The notes under the pieces: generated by a model
What the model was told of the DNA's origin: nothing
The model's database searches: none
What the model saw: only the letters and a program-made list of their open reading frames with translations
Position numbers and translations under genes: made by a program
Shown: positions 56,562 to 64,000 of the stretch, piece by piece
Numbering within the stretch: position 1 is the stretch's first letter
Layout: each line of letters begins with the position of its first letter
NCBI GenBank assembly: GCA_033977485.1
Contig: CM066989.1
Span: 98,785,887 to 98,849,886, forward strand
Length of the DNA stretch: 64,000 nt
DNA from: Hydrangea macrophylla
Lineage: Eukaryota > Streptophyta > Magnoliopsida > Cornales > Hydrangeaceae
Direction: 5' to 3'

Positions 56562-57480
56562 TTATGTTTAGAAAATGTTCACATTACTACTAACCAAATT
56601 TGTGAAGAAGAAAGAGTGTGCCTATTTGCCAATGAAGAAGATGATAAGAATGAGAAAATGGAAAAAGATGCCACTTGGGATGATGATGATTCATCCGATG
56701 ACGACTCATGTGACCAAGTAGGTGCACAAGAGAATTTGGTAAACTCTAATCCTCCCTCTATTGTTGAATCTCCTAACTATAATGAGCTTCAATGTGCTTT
56801 TGAGGAGTTATATGAGGAATTGGAGAATTTGGGATCTAAATATATAACTCTTAAAAAGAATTTTTCCAAACTATCAAATGAGTTAAATATTTTGAAATCC
56901 CAAAATGAATCTTTGAAGATTGAAAATGAAAAACATGTTTTAAGAGCACAATCTTCAAATAAGCTTGAAAAAGAAAATTTGGAGTTGAAAAAGCAATTAG
57001 ATGAGTTAAAATCTCAAAATGAAATTTTGAGAGAAGAAAAGCCTGTTTCAACCAATCAACCTTCAAGTGAACTTATTGAAAAAGAAAAGGTTGAGTTGAG
57101 AAAGGAGGTGGATGATTTGACAAAAACTTTGGCAAAATTCACACAAGGTGAACAAAATTTGAATATGCTTTTGGGAAAGCAAAAATGTGTTTTTGACAAA
57201 GCCGGTTTGGGATTTAATCCCACATACAAAGAAAAGAAGTATAACAATTTCTTTGCAAAATCTACTCCTTCAAGTTCAAACAATTCTCATAATAGCTTCT
57301 TTATTAAAGCTTCAAGCTCACATGATACCCTCCCCATGTAACTTGTAATTATTGCATGAAAAAGGGGCATGTTAATTACAAATGTTCATTTTGAAAAAAA
57401 ATTAATATGGTTTGGGTTGTGAAGGGATCCTCTCCTACCTCCTCGGCAAATGTTGCATCCAAGAGGTGCTTGGACAATGG
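56562..57480 (+). pseudogene. Copia gag, C-terminal coiled coil and zinc knuckle
   Basis: It continues the gag frame beyond the TAG (56,616-57,341): ATWDDDDSSDDDS, then a coiled coil of about 130 residues with heptads (FEELYEELENLGSKYITLKK, NELNILKSQNESLKIENEKH) and CVFDKAGLGFNPT. After 57,341 the frame slips; in the next frame CNYCMKKGHVNYKC is a CX2CX4HX4C knuckle that binds RNA. A last piece INMVWVVKGS is followed by a stop. No aspartic protease or integrase sequence follows, so the element stops coding here. Confidence 0.8.
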
Positions 57481-58145
57481 TTAAATCTCTCACCTTAAGC
57501 CTAGTAGGAGTAGGGTAGATTAAATTGTTTTGATATTTCTCTTGTTTTTGGTAGCATGCTAATCATGTTTGGTTTAGCACATTAATTTGTTTTGATTGTG
57601 AAATCATGCTTACTTTTCAAATGACTTGTTGTTTTGATGTTCATAGCTATCCCATCCTCCTAAGGAGATAATGCATAATATTGATCCTATAAATTGGTAT
57701 TCATTCATATATGCATATGTTGAGGGGGAACATATTACTATGTTCATTTTAGTTTGCTTGATTTCTTGGTATCTTGATATTATGTTTAATTTAGTTACTT
57801 TTGGTATCATATTTTGGCAATTTGGTATCTTATTGCCTCCATGATTTGTTTACTTGATTTTTCCTTGGTATCATACGGTTGCATATCTTGAGGGGAAACT
57901 TTTAGTTCCAATCCCCAATCTTTTTGTTGTTGTCAAAAAGGGGGAAAATGAATAGAGAACTTTAAAAGCGGGAAAATGCTAGAGAGAATATGAAAATGAC
58001 AGAACTTTTGAAAGGGAGAATGTTTTTAGAAAGTTATCATTCTTGGACTCATACTTTGGAATTCTTGTTACTTTAAATGATAACATGAAAATGACACTTA
58101 TTGTGCTTTAATTGCTATATTTCTATTGCATGTTTTGACATCATC
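57481..58145 (+). other. Non-coding 3' part of the Copia element
   Basis: No gene. A polypurine-like GTCAAAAAGGGGGAAAATG occurs at 57,936-57,954, a near copy of the true tract at 58,146-58,159. Confidence 0.6.
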
Positions 58146-58159
58146 AAAAAGGGGGAAAT
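58146..58159 (+). promoter_or_regulatory. Polypurine tract of the Copia element
   Basis: AAAAAGGGGGAAAT directly precedes the 3' LTR start TGTTAGCC. Confidence 0.85.
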
Positions 58160-59627
58160 TGTTAGCCTTGAATTTATTTAAGGCATTATTTTTGTTTTGT
58201 TTTGATGATGACAAATCTAGTGATAATTGCATACTTTCATTGGTTATATTTCAATCAATTATCATGTCATTTTCATTACGCTAATCTCTTGATTCATGTA
58301 CTTAAATGTTTTAACTTTGTTTGAGATCATGAGATAGTATGTGGTGAAGTCCAAGAGTGAGGGAGCTCAACAAGGATCAAGCTTGAAGACTTGAAGATTT
58401 TTCATCCTTTGTTGAAGACTAGGATTTATATGTAAGCATTTTGATCAATTACCCATAGGGGCTCAAGTAACTTTAATTGGACTTTAGAATCCTTGCTCAC
58501 ACACTTTAAAATATGTTCAAGGACCTAAACATACTTAGACCACTCAATAAATTCATTTCACAAAAGTTTTCAAAGTGGCTAAGTCAAAAGAAAGTACTTT
58601 TGCGTAGATAGGTCAACTTTAAATACAAACCTGATCCAATTGGTAAGGAATTAGATCTTGAGTTTTATATGGTTGGAAAGGTATTTGAATATAGTTTCTG
58701 AATCTTCAAACGGATCGCGAATACGAGTTTTGTAGAGGGAGTTATGACGTTTTAGTAAAGAGGTGTCAGTCTGCCAAAATCTGCTTAAAACCAGTCGACT
58801 GATTTTTTAAGGGTCCAGTCGACTGGATTGTGAAATCAGTCGACTGGGTGAACTTTTCAGTCGACTGGACAGCCCTGAAATGGCCTCTTCACTTCTATAA
58901 ACTTCCCAGTCGACTGAACCATCGATCCAGTCGACTGGACTGTGCTGAAACACATAACGGCTAGTTTTCTGACTCTCCAAATGTTGCTTTAAATATACCC
59001 AATCACTTCCAACGACTATAATCTTTAAAAAGCTATATATATATAGGGATGTTTTTAAGGGTCATAAAGAAGTAGAAACATCAACCAAATCATTCAAACA
59101 TCTTGTTTAATCATCATTCCCATTTGAGCCCTAGTTTGAGTGAAAAATCAAGTGCTCTAGATTTTAATTGTAATTGTTGAGAGAGTAAATTGTAGTGAGC
59201 TTTCATTTGTATTATCTACTCACTAAGGAGTTATTGTGTGAGCTTCAAATTGTATATTATCCACTCTAGAGAGAGAATTATCATTTGTACCCAAATCAAT
59301 TGTAAAGAGTGAGGGTTAGTAACCCTTGTGTGCAAAGAAGATGTTTTCTTCTTTGGGAGAGATTGAAGGCTCTTGTAACTGTTTGGTCTACACCCGTGAA
59401 GTAGATCGGATTAAAGGAATCCTCAAGAGGTGTTCTTGAGGGGTGGACGTAGGCCGCGGGGTGCGATTGCCGAACCACTTGAAAACTCGGTTTGCAAGTG
59501 TCTCTTCCCTTATCTCTTTACTTTATTATTTGTGATTGTGTTTAATTTGCAATTAAGTTTTTAAAAGGTTAATTTCCGCTAAAACCTTATTCACCCCCCC
59601 TCTAAGGTTTTCACATTTGGGCCAACA
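58160..59627 (+). repeat. 3' LTR of the Copia element (1468 bp)
   Basis: It begins TGTTAGCC and ends GGGCCAACA. CCAGTCGACTGG-type palindromes repeat six times at 58,791-58,942, followed by a TATA box CTATATATATATAGGG at 59,032-59,047. Confidence 0.9.
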
Positions 59628-60391
59628 TATACGTATACACATATACACAGATTCTAAACTGTAAATGTCTCCCAAATTGGTTGAAAGGTCATGTAGAGTA
59701 CTAGGGGGGCAACTTGATGTTGTTTGGGAAAACAAGCTTATGGCACAACAATTACACACACACTACAAGCATAACCAAACAAGGCACATCCAATGATGAG
59801 TTGCCATAAATGGAAATAAAGCAAGTGTCAAATCTTGCTTTATATCACTTCCAAAATCTGTGGAAGTTTAGCATGGCGCGGACAGTTTTGGAAGTAAACT
59901 GGTATTTTCGGGGCGCGGTGATCACCACAAAAATATGGAAAAATTCATTTTAATGTAAGAATTGATTCCCTGGTTTTATAAAAGTACTGATTGAGTTAAG
60001 AAAAAATATTTTCACCGTTTTGAAATACAGTTTTGAAATCCCACACAGGTATTACTAATTTTATAAAATTGCAGTTTGGCCCCAATGTTCTAATATGAAA
60101 TAAACTAAATAACCAAATTTAACACATGGGAATAGTAATTAAAATAAAAGCAGACAATGCCAATTAAATTTAAAAATGCCAATGCAAATACAAATTAAAT
60201 ATGGACATGCTAAAATTAAAATTAAATGAAATGCAGGTTGTTACAGAGATAGAGAAAGTTTTTAGGGTTCGAAGCCCTATATATAGCCATTTTCACTTTT
60301 TCTTTGTATCTCTCTCTAAAAAGATTAAATTTTTTTAAAATTTTTTTTTTGAAATAAAGATAAAATAAACAAACAGGTGTTAATTGTGAAA
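59628..60391. other. Unresolved stretch, possibly an LTR of the Athila-like element
   Basis: No gene. On the minus strand GGCTATATATAGGGC (near 60,280-60,295) is TATA-like, and TGTAACAACCTGCATTTC begins at 60,246, which looks like an LTR start. The left part (59,632-59,690) resembles 48,165-48,215. I could not define element ends. Confidence 0.35.
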
Positions 60392-60404
60392 CCGTCCCCC
60401 CCAA
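60392..60404 (-). promoter_or_regulatory. Polypurine tract-like site, minus strand
   Basis: Minus-strand CAGTTGGGGGGGACGG follows GAGGGCAATGTCAGAC, a phrase like the GAGGACAATG...GTTTGGGGGA found after pol in Athila-type elements. Confidence 0.5.
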
Positions 60405-60611
60405 CTGAGTCTGACATTGCCCTCAATGAGTGAGATGAGAAAACGAAGCTAAGGATAACACCTGTAATAAAAAGAAATACAAAAAGAAATGATAGAATAA
60501 TAATGACCAAATTAACTTATATATAAAAAGTAATCTAATTAAGAGTATAGGACTTGTGAAAATATAAATACTCTGATGCACTATGTCCTATACCAAGTAT
60601 GTTTTAAGATA

Positions 60612-63412
60612 TTAAACAGCATTATAGTTGGGGTCCTCCAAAGGAATGGACTCCAACTCAGGTTCAAATCCTTCTAAAAATGGCTTTAATCTATGTCCAT
60701 TAACTTTAAATGTATTTCCATCTTTAGGGTCCTCAATCTCGACAGTTCCATAAGGATAAACATTTTTTACAATATATGGACCAGTCCATCGAGATTTCAT
60801 CTTTCTTCTAAAAAGATATAGTCTTGAGTCATATAATAGAACTTTTTGCGCAGGGGTAAATCTTTTGCGCAAAAGATTTTTATTATGATACATTTTAGTT
60901 CTTGCTTGATGAATTCGAGCATTATCATATGCGTCTTTGCGAATTTCTTCAAGCTCACTTAATTGTAATTTTCTTAAAATTCCTTCCTCTTCAATATTAC
61001 AATTTAAAGTTCTAGTAGCCTAATATGCTTTATGTTCTAATTCTACTGGTAGGTGACAAGCTTTTCCATAGACAAGATGGAGACATCCCTAACTGGGTCT
61101 TATAAGCAGTTCTATATGCCCATAAAGCATCTGTTAATTTTGAAGACCAATCTTTACGATTAGAATCAATAGTTTTTTCGAGAATATGCTTAATTTGCTT
61201 ATTAGCTAATTCAGCTTGTCCATTTGTTTGTGGATGGTATGCAGTTGACACCTTATGGGTCACTCCATATCTTTTCATTAAATTTTCAAATGGCTTGTTA
61301 CAGAAATGAGTTCCTTGTTCACTTATTATTGCTTTTGGAGTTCCAAATCGAGAAAGTATATTATCTTTTAAAATGCAATAACTGTACGGTGATCATTCTT
61401 TCTTGTAGGAATAGCTTCTACCCATTTTGAAACATATTCGACAGCTAATAAAATATATTCATATTGACAAAATGGAGGAAAAGGTCCCATAAAGTCAATG
61501 CCCCAACAATCAAATATTTCAATTGTAATTATAGGGGTCATTGGCATTTGATTTCTTTTCGTAATACTGCCCAACATTTGGTAGCGGTTACAAGCCTTAC
61601 AATATAAATATGAATCTTTAAATAGAGTTGACCAATATAAACCACTTTGTAAAATTTTCATGGCAGTCACTCGAGATGAAAAATGTCCTCCACAAAAGGA
61701 CGAATGACACATACAAAGTACATTTTCAACTTCCTCATTTGGGACGCATTTCCTAATTACCTGATCAGCACAATATTTAAACAGATATGGGTCATCAAAG
61801 TAGAAATGCCTAGCAATAGCTAGAAATCTCTTTTTATCTGATGATGACCAATTGCTTGGTATTTTTCCAGTTACTAAATAATTAACAAGATCAGCGTACC
61901 ATGGCAGGGAAGTCACAGAAAATAATTGTTCATCAGGAAAAGAGTCTTGAATAGGTAAGGGTTCACTAGTATTGTCTTCAAAAGTGAGGCGGGATAAGTA
62001 ATCAGCTACCACATTTTCTACTCCTTTTTTGTCTTTGATTATTAAATTAAATTCCTGTAGTAGGAGTATCCACCTAATAAGCCTAGGCTTACTGTCTTTC
62101 TTTGAAAGAAGATATTTAAGAGCTGAGTGGTCAGTAAAATAGACAATAGGGGAACCAATCAAGTATTGCCTAAATTTATTATGGGCGAATACCACGGCTA
62201 GCAATTCTTTTTCAGTAGTTGAGTAGTTCATTTGAGCATTATCCAGAGTTCTACTGGCGTAGTATATAATTGATGCCTTTTTATCATTTCTCTGCCCTAG
62301 GACAGCTCCAATGGCAAAGTCGCTAGCATCACACATTAATTCAAATGGTAAGCTCCAATCAGGAGATTGCATAATAGGTGCAGTAGTTAGATGCTCTTTT
62401 AATTGCTCAAAGGAGTTTTGACGTTCTTTAGTCCATTCAAAAGGTGTGTCTTTGGCCAATAATTGACATAAAGGTCTAGAAATAGTACTGAAATTTTTTA
62501 TGAATCGGCGATAAAAACCTGCATGTCTTAAGAATGAACGGATGCCTTTTACGGTCTTGGGAATAGGTAAATTAGCTATAAGATCTATTTTGGCTTTGTC
62601 TACATGTATCCCATTTTTAGAAATAATGTGTCCTAAGACAATTCCTTTAGTGGCTATAAAATGACATTTTTTCCAATTTAAAACTAAGCTTTTTTTCTTC
62701 ACATCTTTGGAGAACTTTCTGAAGATTGCTAAGGCAATCATCATAGGATTTGCCAAAAATTGAAAAATCATCCATAAAAACTTCTAAATTCTTTTCTACC
62801 ATATCACTGAAAATACTTAACATACACCTTTGAAAGGTAGCAGGTGCGTTGCAAAGACCAAAGGGCATTCGGCGATAGGCGAAAGTTCCAAAGGGACATG
62901 TGAAAGTAGTTTTTTCCTAATCTTCTGATGCAATCTCTATTTGATTGTAACCACTATGACCATCTAGAAAACAGTAATACTTATGATCCATAAAAGGTAA
63001 AGAAAAGTGATCCTTACGAGTTACAGCATTGAGTTCATATACGCCATCCAGTAGTGACACGAGTGGGAATTAATTCTCCCTTTGAATTCGGAACAACTGT
63101 AATTCCTGCTTTCTTTGGCACAACTTGTGTTGGACTTACCCATTTACTATCGAATATTGAATATATAATGCCCATGTCGAGTAGCTTGAGAACTTCCTTC
63201 GTAACTACTTCCTGCATAATAGGATTAAGTCTTCTTTGCATTTCTCTTGAGGTTTTAGCATTATCTTCAAGATATATATTGTGAGTGCATATTGAAGGGC
63301 TTATTCCTTTTAAATCTGCTATACTCCAACCAATGGCACTTTTATGCTTCTGAAGCATACTAATTAGTTTATTTTCTTGACTAGAGTTTAGAACAGAAGA
63401 TCTTATTACGGG

Positions 63413-63446
<34 letters not shown>

Positions 63447-64000
63447 AGGAATGCATATTTAAGCTCTTTAGGGAGTTCTTTTAATTCCAAATGTGGAGTT
63501 TGTAAATTAGATGAAAGTGTTAATGTAGACTTTGGTGGTAAAGGTTCAAAATATGTGGTCCACATTTGAATTATTTCTTCTGTTGAATCTTCATTAAAAT
63601 ATACTTGATTCATAAGATGTTCTTGTAGATTATTACTGTCTAGCTTCTGAATAGAGTTATTAATAACAGATTCTATTGGATCATTGTAACAAGTCAAGTT
63701 AAAATATTCTCGTGATAGAGATTCAATAGCATGAACTTCTTCAATATTCTCATCTTCTTCTTGATGTTGTGGATTAGAAAAAACTTTAATATTTAAAGTC
63801 ATATTTCTAAATACTACAGTCATTATACCACTGCGGATTCGAATAGTGACATCAATGGTAGCCAAGAAGGGCCTTCCAAAAATAACTGGTATTTGCACAT
63901 TAGCATCTAATACTGGTTCTGTATCAAGGATGACAAAATCTACTGGGAAAATAAAATTTTCAACTTTGACAAGAACATCTTCCAGAATTCCTCGCGGGTA
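60612..64000 (-). pseudogene. Athila-like pol (protease to integrase), runs off the window
   Basis: On the minus strand from the right edge: protease end and RT N-terminus (64,000-63,035; VIFGRPFLATIDV, SIADLKGISPSICTHNI, WVSPTQVVPKKAG), RT with MPFGLCNAPATF and [10 protein letters not shown] (62,868-62,647), RT thumb, RNase H and integrase (62,771-61,368; [42 protein letters not shown]), integrase core end ([12 protein letters not shown]) and the C-terminal domain (60,893-60,612; SRWTGPYIVKNVYPYGTVEI, VNGHRLKPFLEGF). Frameshifts are near 63,035, 62,720, 61,370 and 61,060. The second integrase Asp reads Glu (IISEQGTHF), and an Asn run is encoded by a microsatellite. FMDD and these motifs place it in the Athila lineage. 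Gag lies beyond the window. Confidence 0.9.
63417..63446. repeat. (TTA)n microsatellite inside pol
   Basis: About nine trinucleotide units encode a run of Asn on the minus strand, between protease and RT. Because the unit is three bases the frame is kept. Confidence 0.9.

Larger units (their letters stand above)
54854..59627 (+). mobile_element. Non-autonomous SIRE-like Copia element (gag only)
   Basis: A 5' LTR remnant (54,854-55,184), tRNA primer site, gag with coiled coil and zinc knuckle, no protease, integrase or RT, a polypurine tract and a full 3' LTR (58,160-59,627). The gag type (UBN2 domain, long coiled coil, CCHC knuckle) is that of SIRE/Maximus Copia elements. Gag-only elements with LTRs have been described as TR-GAGs, and this fits. 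The 5' LTR is truncated, so the left target site is lost. Confidence 0.85.

Overview
The window is nuclear DNA of a flowering plant, most likely a eudicot with a large, repeat-rich genome. It is AT-rich, has GT-AG introns with plant-type splice signals, and is filled with plant-specific transposable elements (Ty3/Gypsy Tat, Athila and Tekay-like LTRs, a SIRE-like Copia element, a MULE, many MITEs) and an endogenous plant pararetrovirus. Nothing prokaryotic is present. The only likely host protein-coding sequence is one first exon on the minus strand at 956-1012, whose 19 residues resemble the start of BLISTER. The rest of that gene lies left of the window.

Layout. 1-7.6 kb: the 5' end of the host gene, then a MITE field (hAT-, Mutator- and unclassified types, several with target-site duplications), microsatellites and a degenerate repeat. 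7,642-28,171: one Tat-lineage Gypsy element on the plus strand, with both LTRs, PBS, decayed gag-pol, PPT and an antisense intron-containing gene. Five later LTR insertions expand it from about 10 kb to 20.5 kb: solo LTRs at 10,679-12,241, 17,680-19,827, 20,438-23,737 and 25,271-26,606, plus a truncated LTR at 14,479-16,361 that sits next to an inverted RNase H-integrase block. 28.36-41.96 kb: a near-complete, circularly permuted endogenous caulimovirid carrying RNase H end, TAV/viroplasmin-like gene, intergenic region with Met-tRNA primer site, small ORF, coat protein, movement protein, protease and RT. Its RT is split by a minus-strand gag-only Tat derivative (34,844-41,513), which itself carries a solo LTR (39,091-41,247) and a Harbinger-type MITE. 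42-48.5 kb: MITEs, a satellite of about 103-bp units with a higher-order repeat, tandem duplications, microsatellites and another solo Tat LTR (47,557-48,157). 48.5-51.1 kb: a decayed MULE transposase. 51.4-54.35 kb: a minus-strand LTR. 54.85-59.63 kb: a pol-less SIRE-like Copia element whose gag contains a second, divergent copy of its N-terminal domain. 60.4-64 kb: an Athila-like pol on the minus strand running off the window.

No gene here looks like a functional operon or pathway. The interest lies in the nested history, which target-site duplications let one order (virus, then gag-only Tat, then solo Tekay-like LTR), and in recurring architecture. At least six unrelated LTRs carry clusters of short self-complementary motifs a short distance upstream of their TATA boxes, each family with its own sequence but the same topology. 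Other points of note are the spliced antisense gene of the Tat element and the doubled gag domain of the Copia element. All calls come from reading the sequence; no database search was run.
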